A model generated the notes under the pieces. The model had not been told where the DNA came from. It did no database searches and saw only the letters and a list, made by a program, of their open reading frames with translations. DNA of 64,000 nucleotides from Nitzschia sp. pyKryTriq1 (taxonomy: Eukaryota > Bacillariophyta > Bacillariophyceae > Bacillariales > Bacillariaceae), in contig OY101125.1 of the NCBI GenBank assembly GCA_956465555.1, positions 1,366,501 to 1,430,500 on the forward strand. Direction: 5' to 3'. Made by a program: the position numbers and the translations under genes. Positions 1-10,891 of this stretch are shown piece after piece (the first letter of the stretch is position 1; each line of letters begins with the position of its first letter).

Positions 1-352
1 CAGCATTTCCATAATAGAGCGTTTCGAACTCTTCGATTTCGGCGGTACTGGTGAGGTAGTAGACAGTCACCGAGATCGACGCGGCGGCTGCTACGAGAAG
101 CAAAACCACCAGAATACGGAGACGAAAGACCTGCTTGGTCTCCTTTTTGGCAAGACCATTCTTGATCGCCGCAAAGTCATCTGTGCTGCCGGATCGACCG
201 GTGCCAGTGAAACTGCTGCTATCCGTGCCAGATTCGTGGCTGCCCGAGTCTTCGTTGCTGGATCTCTCACCATCATCGTCGCTGTTGACTTCAACATTAG
301 AAAATTCTAACGTTTGCTCCAGCTTCTGTACGGCGTCCTTACGGAGAGACAT
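1..352 (-). CDS. Receptor guanylate cyclase/PDE copy A, 5' end only (runs off the left edge)
   Basis: The ATG is at 352-350 on the minus strand and the frame stays open for 117 codons to the window edge, so only the N-terminus is visible. The protein starts MSLRKDAVQKLEQTLE, has a Ser/Asp/Gly-rich cytoplasmic tail, then a hydrophobic TM helix at about residues 79-99, then the first residues of the outside domain. It is nearly identical to the start of copy B at 7180, and the roughly 90 bases upstream of the ATG are also conserved between the two. That indicates a recent duplication that included the promoter-proximal region. Cyclase and phosphodiesterase domains are inferred from copy B and would lie to the left of this window. 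No break is seen in the visible part. Confidence 0.85.
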   Translation of the reverse strand, partial: MSLRKDAVQKLEQTLEFSNVEVNSDDDGERSSNEDSGSHESGTDSSSFTGTGRSGSTDDFAAIKNGLAKKETKQVFRLRILVVLLLVAAAASISVTVYYLTSTAEIEEFETLYYGNA

Positions 353-1160
353 GGTGGTTGTAACAGTATATCTTCGTCGTCGTTTACGACCAAGCTTTGT
401 ATGTTTGGCTCTCGATCGTGTGAAAGAAGTGAGAAGCACGTTTTACACTGCCGACTCGTCGCGATCTTGTGAAAGAAGTCAAGGGAGAAGAAGCACGTAC
501 TACCGCGGCTTAATTCTTTCAGAAGATAATTTAAGTGAGAAGCACCACTACAGTGGCAGTACTTTTTCTCTCTTTTGTGAATAAGCATCGCACATCGTCG
601 TCGTTGAAGATTCTTTGAATCTTCATGATTCTCATCATGATGATGTTGGATGCCGCCGGCCGACTAATCCCCCCCCCATCCAAATTTTGGCGAACCATTG
701 TCCCATCAAGTTTTATTTAGGAACCAAAGAAAGGTTCTCTCGAAAGAAAAGTTCTGATTGTTTCAAAGACATATGCCTGATGTTTCTTTTGTCTGCCTCG
801 CGGTGCTTGGCCGCAAGATGTGCCGTAGAGCATGTACCACGGTACAAATTCTACCTACGACGGAACAGAAGGAATCATACGACTAAACTACTCTCTTACC
901 ATTTACGCTCTTACTACTATCATTATCAACATCATCACCAAATGCTGACGTCCGTTCAGTTGTCCTCTCGTCTCTTCTTCAATGAGACAAATAATGCATC
1001 CGAAGGGAGATCCTTTGCGAGGGCCTCGCTCCTGCGAATCTCCCTTTGATTGTGCTTGTCGTCTTGATACAGGACACAACGCTTCCTCTTGCCCTTTTGA
1101 AGTATTCGCTCCTTCTCCCCCGCAATGTCGGGACAACTTTCTTGAAGCTCCGTCTTCGAC
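353..1160. other. Intergenic; 5' flank of copy A
   Basis: The first 90 or so bases match the 5' flank of copy B (7181-7270), including a CGTCGTCGTTTACGA stretch just upstream of the ATG. The rest holds no convincing gene. A minus-strand open frame at 956-1249 (97 codons, Lys/Glu-rich) has no recognisable domain and I do not call it. Confidence 0.5.
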
Positions 1161-1895
1161 TTGGCAACCTCTTTTTTTGCTACAGAGTGCACGGATGAAA
1201 ATCTTGCATCAAGTTTTGTTTGCGTCTGGTGGTTCTCTTTGCCAAACAATGACTCTTCGAGGTCGCCAATAGTAGGAATAAACTATCGTGCATTCCAATT
1301 TCATCGTACGCTACGGTATTTTCTATCCGAAAGGAAGATCAAAGATTTGAGTGACAATTGGCGCACAAGTAAAACATTTGAGCCATTTCGATCCAAGCTT
1401 GATGGACTTACCTCAGACGAACGCGCTACAAAAGAGAAACTGCCGAGCCAATTCTTTTCCGGTGTCCGGTCACAACTAGAGAAGCATCGATCTCGATATG
1501 TTTGCACACAACGATTGTTGCGCGCAGCATTTGGCGAGCACGAGACATCTGTCTTCGTCGCAAAGCTACTGTTGAATCAAAATATTGACACGGCCTCTGG
1601 AATGGCTCATTCTACTATTCACAATACGTCGGTGGACCTAAAGAAATGGGCGGAGTGGTTAGTTGACAAGACGAAGGATACGATCGACGATATCATTCTG
1701 TCAGCTTTCCAATACGAGTATTACATATGTAAAGCTCGTTGTATTACTTATGTAAGGCTCAGGGAATCACCCAAGCCAGTCTGTCAGCCTTCCAATACGA
1801 GTATTTCATATGTAATCATATGTAAGACTCGTATAACTTCTCTAGCCAGTCTGTCACCATTCCTATACGAGTATTACATATGTAAGACTCAATGA
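1161..1895 (+). pseudogene. Orphan open frame, possible exon or gene relic
   Basis: A 244-codon open frame with no ATG in its first two thirds, so it is not a simple gene. Residues from about 40 to 180 look protein-like, with mixed charge, few low-complexity runs and phrases such as RSQLEKHRSRYVCTQRLLRAAF and VDLKKWAEWLVDKTKDTIDD. I do not recognise the family. The last 60 codons run into the minisatellite that begins near 1697 and are therefore probably not coding. It could be one exon of a spliced gene whose other exons have been lost, or chance. No neighbour supports either choice. Confidence 0.25.
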
Positions 1896-2190
1896 ATCAC
1901 CCAAGCCAGTCTGTCACCATTCCGATACAAGTATTACATATGTAAGACTCGCAGAATTTCTCAACGCAGTCTGTCAGCCTTCCGATACGAGTATTACATA
2001 TGTAAGGCTCGCAGAATCACCCAAGCCAGTCTGTCAACATTCGTTGTATTACTTATGCAAGGCTCGCGGAATCACCCAAGCCAGTCTGTCAGCCTGCCGA
2101 TACGAGTATTACATATGTAGTGCTCAGAATACCATACGAGTATTACATATGTAAAGCTCACTGAATCACCCAAGCCAGTCTTTCAGCCTG
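1697..2190. repeat. Minisatellite of about 62-base units, each carrying an ATTACATATGTAA palindrome
   Basis: Seven to eight diverged units can be read. A typical unit contains CCAAGCCAGTCTGTCAGCCT, then TCCGATACGAGTATTACATATGTAAGRCTCGCAGAATCA. The 12-base core TTACATATGTAA is a perfect palindrome and is the best kept part. Isolated cores or half-cores recur outside the array at about 2222, 2263, 2551 and 2592. There are no unique spacers of constant length, so this is not a CRISPR array. Confidence 0.85.
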
Positions 2191-3157
2191 GCTGGATCAA
2201 GGTACAAGGATAGTACCTGACATAATATGTAATATTCGCGTGCGTATAAGCATGGAAGCTTACATGTGTAGGTTGCAATTGTTCAAGCTATTAAACTAGA
2301 GAACTCTGCTGGATGGACATTGATGTTGTGAGTTCAAGGAACTTAGATAAAGCAGACATAAAAGATGAACTTTGAGTCAGAACTGAATATAGGAATACTA
2401 CCACTACTAGACATAGGCATGCTGATGCACAGAAAAGGGGAGGGGGGGCACTGTTGGGGGCACCATGGAGACATGCTCGCAGGATACACATACCGGTACG
2501 GTATTGGGTCTTGCAAGGAAAATAATGAGTCTTGTAGTATTTAAGTGAATCTTACATTTGTAGGCTTCGCCTTATTCTGTGTGTCGTTACGAATCTTACA
2601 TATGTAATATTCGTACTGTTGTCACATGGGAATGACCCGACTTCGAGATTTTTCGGGTCTTGAGCAGAGATCCTGGGTCTTGTAACAGAGTTGCTTGTTG
2701 CAAGAGCCTGCAACAGCCTGCAACGTCCTGCAATCTTCTTTCTGGTACTGTTTCTACACACATATTTAGGACTAGACATGCTACGTCTACTACTGTCACA
2801 CCTACGGAGACCTGCCAGACTACAGTCGTGTTAGTCAAAGGGCAGGAACAGTACGAGGTATTTCAACAGATTCGGAGCCTCGCGCGCGTCGACACAAAAA
2901 ACGAAAAAAGGGTGACATGTCGGGGTATTTCACCCATCCCAGTTTGAAGTGATGCCAAAATCCAAATTCGGCAACGAAAGTCTTGCCTCTTCACCACTCT
3001 GCTTGAGTCGTCTTCTCTGCTCTACTCTACTCTTAGATAGTAAAGACAGAAACATGTTGTTCCTGAAGACTGGAAGTATTCCTATAGTACGAATAGTCTA
3101 TATCGTAACGAAGTGGAGAATACCGGTATATCTATGACATGTTATAGAAAGGAAATG
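2191..3157. other. Intergenic, 3' side of copy B
   Basis: No gene is supported. The stretch has scattered TTACATATGTAA-like words (near 2592), a small imperfect repeat of TGCAACAGCC/TGCAACGTCC at 2700-2735, and short open frames without domains. Confidence 0.5.
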
Positions 3158-6100
3158 TTATGGGCTCGAGCCACTGCTGGGCGAACCTGCAGTCTCAACA
3201 GTGGCGCCAGAGGCTCTAGAATGGGCCGTTGTCTCTGCTGCTGATGGGTACAGTTGTTCCACCTCTTCGATCATGCCCTTCAACATCTCCTCGCCTCGCT
3301 CTTCCCATTCAGCACGATTCTTCAAGGCATAGCCCAAGTACTCGTCAGAACTGACACCGAACACACCGCACTCCTTTAGCTTTTTTGACAGAGGGATAAT
3401 GTAGTTATCAAAAAAGCCAAGTTCCCCCTGGTACCAGAATCCACTTGGATCGGCACCCATTCTTCCAGCTTTGTACGCTTGGTACATTTCCTTGAACAAC
3501 TTGCGGTTCCACTTCTGGTACACATGCCAGTGCTGCATCGTATGTGAAACGTCAGACGCTTGAATGATATGTTCCATGACAATAGTTGCTCGCAGGTTGT
3601 TGACATGATCAGTTGCCAGGCTCTCGTCCCCGTGGAAGGCCTGATTCCAGCGATCCTTTCGAAGCTGCCCAAGTTCTTTGTCGAAGATATCCGTGGCAAG
3701 TACCACATTCACAATTAGTTGACGGAATCTCAACATTTCAGCCCTGGTGCCGAAGATATACTTGCGGAGCTTGTCGAACTGTTTGGACATGAGCATATCC
3801 CAAGCCACATCCAAAGAGTTTTGCTCTGCGACACTCTTGTTTTGATACATCTCCCCCATACCGGGCTCTTCCTTTACGAGTTGCACATTGGAAACGCCTT
3901 GATGGTCTGCATCGTGAATCAATGCAGAAAAGACAATGGCAAACACAGCCATTGGGTCGGAAGTGAGCCCGTGGCTAAAGTTGTGGATGTCTGCTGCGAC
4001 TTCACTCCTTCCTTTTTTCATCATCATATCGGTAGGAGTATTAGCAAGGTCGGGTGTTACGATTCTACTCAAGAGCTTGTTTACACTCATTGTCACATGG
4101 CAAGCGTGCTGAAACAGAAAGTTAAAACAATCATGAATGTGAGTCTCGTCGTCATGGCATTTACACCTCCATTTTCAGCATGTCCCCTTACCTCAAAATT
4201 GTGAAAGGGATTATCACGGTACGAGTCGGCAATCAGGCTAACATACTCCCGGAGCAGGTCTGAAATGTCGCTTGGAACATTCACCAGCTGGGAGTCTAAT
4301 GCTGCATCGGCGACTCTGGCATCGAACTTCGGCATGGTGATGGCTTCTCGCACTTCGTCGAGAGGCATCGAGCCCTCAGGGGCATCATAGCGAAGATCTT
4401 CGTTGACCATGGAAGTTCTCTTGTAGCACCGCTCGTGGACAATCACAACCTTCTTGATGTGCTCCATCAGAATTTCTGACACCCAATCAACCAATCGACT
4501 CTTCTTCATATCGGAACGTCGTGAAGCCTCTGGATCATTCTTCAGCATCTCTGAATTTGCATGAAGATCCTCCCCAGAACCAACACTACTAGCATTGAGA
4601 TAAGCACTTCCGACGCCGACGGTGAGCCAGTAGGTATTCATAGCCCCCTTACCCTTGGCAAGCACTTGGTCCTCGCGCCTTGTCAACCAAGCCTCCTTTC
4701 CACCGCTCCTTAAAAGTTCAGCAGTTGACTCGGACACTTGAATGCGCCCCCTGATCCCCGTGCTCTCCATACGGGCGGCAGTATTGACAGTATCACCGAA
4801 GAGTTGGAAACGGGCGCGATCTCCCTTCAAGACGCCAGCCGTAACACTCCCAGAGTGCATCCCAAATCTCATAGAGAGTTCCCCTGTGTCGGGTCCAAGC
4901 GACACTTCTAGATCCTTCAGGACTTCGCCAAGACGCTGTCATGGCGAGAGAGAGGAGAGAGAGAGAACAATAGATGAGACCATAGATGTCGAAAGGCACG
5001 ATGTATTTCGTAATCATGCCAGAACTTTGGTCATCGTACCATCAAACAATCCCACGCAAATTTCGCCATAATGGACGCGTGGTGGCTTTGTGGCTCGGGG
5101 AGACCTGTCACAGCCACATACGAGTCACCGATCGTTTCGACCTTGAAGACACGCCGACGCTTGGCAATGATGTCAAAATTCTGATAGATTTTCTGAAGCA
5201 GAAGGAACACTTGCGCTGGTTCCCTGGTCGAACTCCAGGCCGTGAATCCGGCAATATCCGAAAAGCACACGGTGCAATTGGGGAAGAGATCTGCAATGGG
5301 CTGGGCGTCGTCATTCTCATGAGCACCGGCATTCAAGAACGATTTCAGTCGATTTTTGGGTGCCACCATAGCATCTCCCTTTCTCTTGTCGTTCTCTACC
5401 GCCAACAGACGATCACGAACTTGTTTCGGCTGTATTTCGATAGGCACGCCGGTGACAAAGAAAAAAGTTAGAACTTCTGGCAGGGCTTCACAAAATGATC
5501 TGCAAAGATAAACAAGCACTTACAAATAGAGAAGAAACGATCGCGGTCGATTGTGTAGCCTTTGCAAGAATAAGGCGCTGGCGGCGCTCGACAAGGTAAT
5601 CGTAGAAGAAAAACATGCCAATGGTGAAAGCAAAAACGGCGGCGACCGACAGACTGATGATGAGAGGATCTTTCGAGACATGGCTGTCTTTTTCTTGCTG
5701 GGTTGGGTACACATGGAAAGTGTAGGGGCATCCTTTTTGGTTGAGATGGACACCACCAATCGTTCCATCGTCGATGATATCCGATCTAAATCTACCGGTG
5801 ACTTCGTAACTGGAGAGCGACCTATCGTGCAAATCCCCAAACCCTACCGCGTAAGCCTCGTCTCCTTCTAGGTAGTAGGTGAAATTTCCATCGCACACAT
5901 TGTCCACAACGACATTGACACCGTTGTTCGATGAGGGAAGAATCTTCCTCAAGTGCGAACGCCAACTGATCGTAGATTGCAATATGGCGACAACCTGCTG
6001 ATCGTTCGCATCGAGCTTGTCAAAGATGGGCATCATCAAATTGGAGATCGGGTCACCCGGGTATTCCACTTGCTCGCCTTCTTTGATACTGAGGATCGTG

Positions 6101-7180
6101 GCAAAAAAAGAAGTAGTGGGATCGGGATGCGAGACAGATCCGGGTGGCGCTGTCACAAACCGACTCAAGACAGCAGCCTTGCTTTCAATACAGTCTCTTG
6201 CGGTTTGGGATACTCGCGGATCCTCCAAAATATTTTCGTTCACCAAACTCCTGGTTAGAACAGGAGAGCTTTGCCATCGTGGCAAGAAAGGCCCGTCGAC
6301 AAGCGACAGAGAGGGTCTTCCCGACACATCAAACGTATGGAGAGGATCCACCTTTGAATATGTGAGCCAGCCCTTTTCGTCCTGTTCCTTGTTAGTGAGA
6401 TCACCCAGGCCCTGCTTTCGCTGATATTCCAATCCTTCCTCGCTGATCGAAACAAGAAAAAGAAGAGTTCAATGGTAAGCTGACATAATATTCATTATTC
6501 CTCTCACGTTCATGACCATGTTCAAGTTCTTACATCCAGTAGTTGAATTCGTCAGAGCCGACATATCTCTCCCACTTTGAGAGATCATGAACCGCAACGA
6601 TCGGATTGATACTGACATAAATCGCTCCAGACTGGGTTCTCGCGTTGCCTGCTCGTTCTTGAAAATTCGTCATGGTGAAACGAGGCCATGCGGAATCTGC
6701 CTCCTCGTCTTGATTTTCCAAGGCAGCAAGACGCAGTTGTTCTTGAGTATCGGCCGTCGCTGCGACGGCGAGAGCACTGACGGCGGTCATCTCCACCATG
6801 ACTTCCTGCAGCGCGTCTATGATCTTCTCGGCATTTCCGTAGTAGAGCGTTTCGAACTCTTCGATTTCGGCGGTACTGGTGAGGTAGTAGACAGTCACCG
6901 AGATCGACGTGGCGGCTGCTACGAGAAGCAAAACCACCAGAACACGGAGACGAAAGACCTGCTTGGTCTCCTGTTTGGCGAGACCACTCTTGATCGACGC
7001 GAATTCATCCGTGCTGCCGGAACGACCGGTACCACTTCCACTGCCGGTGTCCGTGCCAGATTCGTAGCTGCTGCTCTGCTCGTTGCTGGATCTCTCACCA
7101 TCATCGTCGCTGTTGACTTCAATGTTAGAGTCCTCTAACGTTTGCTCCAGCTTCTGTACGGCGTCCTTACGGAGGGACAT
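3158..7180 (-). CDS. Receptor guanylate cyclase fused to class I phosphodiesterase, copy B
   Basis: Five exons on the minus strand: 7180-6534, 6442-5524, 5429-5040, 4935-4192, 4108-3158, giving 1216 residues. All four introns are GT-AG and 83-104 bases long. Order: acidic Ser-rich cytoplasmic tail; TM1 about 79-99; a large outside sensor region (CHASE-like in position, not proven); TM2 about 476-499; linker PKQVRDRLL; cyclase with metal Asp 580 in FSDIAGFT, Asp 624 in ETIGDSY and the FGDTVNTAARMESTG motif; then a phosphodiesterase with HNFEHA (897-902, split by intron 4) and HDADHQG (965-971). Glu 620 is the GTP-type specificity residue, but Gln 696 stands where guanylate cyclases have Cys. 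Glu 1129 stands where phosphodiesterases have an invariant Gln. Such a receptor would make and degrade cyclic nucleotide at the plasma membrane. Read-through of intron 4 would end the protein before the phosphodiesterase. Confidence 0.93.
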
Positions 7181-8030
7181 GGTGGTTGCAACGGTATACC
7201 TTCGTCGTCGTTTACGATCAAGCCTTGTATGTTTGGCTCTCGATCTTTCGATCTTGCGAAAGAAGTGAGAAGCACGTGTGTTAGACTAATACCGCGGTAC
7301 AGAACTTTTTCTCTCGTTATTTTAGTGGAAGCATTCGGGCGTCGCGTCGTCGACGAGTGCTGGTGCGGTACCGGTATGCGGCTCGTGCCTATGATATGCG
7401 CTAATTCGATGATATTATGATGAACATTGAAACCGAATGAAAAGTCTTCATGATTGATGACTCTGATGACCACGCACGCGCGCGTCTTCGTGGTGCTTCT
7501 CATTTACTCGTACATAATAATAATTTAAACGACCATTTAGCAGCACACGTGCGTGCGTGGCAGTATTAATACTGACTTCTTCTCTATCCAAGATTCTCAC
7601 GAAATATATATTATTATTATCACACCCCGTTTTATTTCAGAACCATAAGAGAGATTCTCCAAAGGAAAAATGTCTCTTCAAGCTGGAAGTTTATGCCTGG
7701 GTCATAGATCGTGAGAAGCGTGAGAAGCGTAGGTCATCGGCGGATTCCGGTACGACGCACACTTTGCTTAGAGATGGAGGAGGTTCTACTAGCTATGGAG
7801 GAATACTGGGTACTGGTGCTACTTACCTACCTGTACAAGTACCCCGTAATGCGACTGGTACTACTACAGCGCAAGTACCGGCACAATTAGCGCGTTGTAC
7901 GGTACCGTATGCCGCATGCAATAGAGGTGAGTGAAGCAGATAAGATCGCACAATAATATGCTGTTTCTTCTGTAGAATCCTCACAAAGAATAAGCAACCA
8001 ACCCATAATACTTTTTGATTTCGAGTGGTC
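7181..8030. other. Intergenic between copy B and the PstS-like gene (divergent promoters)
   Basis: Copy B starts leftward and the PstS-like gene rightward, so both 5' regions lie in this 850-base interval. The 90 bases next to copy B match those next to copy A. A 125-codon plus frame at 7557-7934 has no domain and is not called. Confidence 0.6.
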
Positions 8031-9917
8031 ATGATGCTGTCGTTTCGCCTTCACCACCACCTCCTCCTCCCGACGCTCTACTTGCTCGGCCTGAACCATG
8101 TGGGTGTTGTTCAGGGCCAGCAGCAGTCGGGTGATGTCTCATTTCATGGAAGCGGATCATCGGTGGGGTCTCGTTGCTTCTGGCACGTACTGGAAACTTT
8201 GCGTGGCCAGACCAAGATTTCGACCAGGGGTACCTACCGATCGACTGGTTCCGGTGCCGGAGTCACGGAGTTCCTCGGGAATATCACGCATCCTTTCAAT
8301 GATTTCGCCTCGGCCGACTACCCTCTTCACAAAGAGCAGTATGACCAGCTAGCAGCTGCAGGTCAGGGCGTTGTTCACCTTCCGGTAGTCATGGGAGCCG
8401 TCGGCGTCTTTCATGCCGTTCCGCTACAGAATATGGATGCTGCCATGAATTTGAATCTGACAAGCTGCCTTGTGGCTCGTATCTTCAATGGAGAAATCGA
8501 AGACTGGTAAGTATAATATAATGCTGAATACTCTTGGCTGCTAGAGTAGCGAAGTCAGCCTTCAAAAAGAATGAAACCTATCGGTCAAGTCGTCTGACCC
8601 GCCTTCTTTTGTCTTTCTCAAAGGACACACCCTGATATTCTTGCCGTCAATCCTAACTTTGAGCTTCCCGTCCAGCTGGACTTTTATGGAAACGAGAAGG
8701 CCGAGCAGAACCTCCCTATCAAGGTTGCCCATCGGTCCTCTGGAAGTGGTACTACTAACACCTTCACCACTTATCTCCATAAGGCATGCCCTGAGCACTG
8801 GAGTAGCGATGTTGTCGGTGACACTATTGCATGGCCGATGGAAGGAAGTGATAGGCTCATCCCTGCCTCTGGAACTTCCGGAATGATCGAAATTATTGAA
8901 ACCGAGTCTGGCGCCATTGGCTATTCTGATGCAGGGGCTGCGCTGGATAAAGAACTTGACGAAGTTGCTCTCAAAGTGGAGAAATCCAACCTGAAAGACG
9001 ACTTCTTTTTAACATCTAAGAACGCATTGAGCAAAGATGGAATCGCCGCTGCCTTGGATGCCGAAGGAACAAACATCCCAGAGTCTGGTGATGTCGACTG
9101 GAGTGGAGTGGATACCATCAACCAAGTCGAGGTAAGTTTGTCATCTGCCTCTCCTCAATTTTCGTGGATGCGAAATCGCCCATTCAATATTTTTGCGTCT
9201 CGTCTCGTTTGTTGTATGTAGGGGTATATCTATGCTTGGCCCATGTCAGCACTGACTTATGCCATTATCAGGAAGGACCTACCCAGCTTCATTCCCGACC
9301 CCCGGGCACAATCGTTGCTGGTGGCATTTTTGAGATCCTTGTACGATCCCAACTACGTTACAAAATGCGAGGAAGACTTCCTGTTCCTTCCAGTGAAGAA
9401 TAGGTTGCGAGACGTTGCCCTACAAAGTATCGATTTGCTGGAAATGAGTCCAGACGCTCCTGAGTGGATCCAAGAAACGACTGTCTTGGAGAATGGTGCG
9501 GGCCAGGGCGATTACGTCATCTCCACCAGACGCAGTGTATCCTCCTTGGTCGAACAAGATCTTCTTGCAGAGAAAGTCAGTCACGCAGAAACGACCTTGG
9601 AACAAACAGTCGCATTGTTGGATGTGATCCAGGCCGATTCGGCACTGATGGCACTCAAACTGGAACAAGCCGCAATGGGGATTGACTACGAAAACGATGA
9701 GTCCTTCCAACAGCTGGTGAATCGCGCTGACGCAGGTTTCATCATGGCGATCGTCGCCCTCTCGATTTGTTTCTTTTTGAGTATCATGGTGATTTGCTGG
9801 CAGGAAGGCAGACTCCGAGAATTGGAATCTCGGGCACAATTGTATCAAGTGGCGGAACAGCCAGCAAAGAAGAAGAAGTCCCGGCGCCAGGACACGGCCC
9901 CCCTTACTGCCGACTAA
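8031..9917 (+). CDS. PstS-like phosphate-binding protein anchored by one C-terminal membrane helix
   Basis: Three exons, 8031-8506, 8624-9131 and 9222-9917, give 559 residues; introns are GTAAG...AAAG and GTAAG...GTAG. The N-terminus has a signal peptide (hydrophobic run up to about residue 28). The body matches periplasmic phosphate-binding proteins: a GSGSSVGSRCFW-type first loop, the EDW plus NPNFELP region, the RSSGSGTTNTFTTYL anion-binding loop, PASGTSG, and the ESGAIGYSD strand. After this come a Glu/Leu-rich helical stretch and a single TM helix near residues 501-521, then a short Lys/Arg tail. Unlike bacterial PstS it is therefore membrane-tethered, with the binding domain outside the cell or in a lumen. 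No output domain is present. It lies between two receptor cyclases; a shared role in nutrient sensing is inference only. It could equally serve in phosphate uptake. Confidence 0.88.
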
Positions 9918-10891
9918 GTAGTCAATGGTCGCCTGGTGGGCAAAAATATCTTCGGGGGCTTGGATTGAGGGGCGTTTGTTTGCTCGATTCTATACGTAGT
10001 ACTCTTTGTAGCTAAAGATTTGACGATTCGAGAGAAGTTTGTTATTAGAGCTGCTACTCGACGAGCTACTCTGCTATACTCTTACACTCTATTAGTCCGT
10101 ATTCGTAGTACCCTGCCACTATCTTTCAAAGAGATATTAGCAAGAACTAGTAGAGTAGACGATGCTATCTCTGCTTGCGTCATATTGGAGTCGAGTGTGC
10201 GATTAGGGCACTGGTAGTCGCTGCTAGTGTAGAGTGTGGTACCATAAAATAGACCATTTTGCCATTGGAGCGCGATTGTGGGCCCACTGCCCACACGCGC
10301 GTAGTTGCGCAGCCTTTAGGGGAAAATTTGGGAGTGAAGGGGCGACTGACTATTAGACAATAGAGTGTACTTTAGCAGTCCTCTTGTTGGGGGAGGTTCG
10401 CCTAAGTAAAATATTGTTTTAGTGCATAGAACCGATCCACATTCTCGAGTACTACTCTACTAGAGTAGACGATGCTATCTCTCTGCTTCCGTCGTACCGA
10501 CCATACCGCCGGTACTGTATTGGAGTCGAAGTGTGTGATTAGGGTTCGTAGAAGAGAGAAATAGACCTTGCTTCTTGTAATATCTTCTGAGAAAAAGCGA
10601 GGAAGTTTTGCCTTCTGTCTTTGTAGAGTGTTCTCTGGGGTTCTCTTCTGGTACTTTATTTTGGCAGGAGGCAGGGAGCATTGCGAATACGCTTAGAGAC
10701 TCCGCGCTTAGGGCCTGATCGTTCAATTAGAAGACGCATCTACGTGGCAAGAGGAGAATCTGGGTCGTCACGTTGGTGAATCAGCGAACTTTCCGACCTT
10801 GAGATCTGAAACTTCCTACCGGTAACATAAAAAGCACAAATCGAACGGAAATTCGCGTTTGCACCTTTGTGTTTTCGTCTAGGAATTTACG
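9918..10891. other. Intergenic before copy C, with a diverged direct repeat
   Basis: No gene is supported. A phrase beginning AGTAGAGTAGACGATGCTATCTCT and continuing through TATTGGAGTCGA and GTGTGCGATTAGGG occurs at about 10150-10208 and again, expanded, at about 10455-10548. The rest is TAC/TAG-rich. Copy C starts at 10892. Confidence 0.6.

Noticed and set aside
1697-2190. CRISPR-like array
   Set aside because: The units are diverged and contiguous without unique spacers, and the context is eukaryotic. It is a minisatellite.
6587-7138. 183-codon plus-strand frame
   Set aside because: Opposite exon 1 of copy B; no domain.
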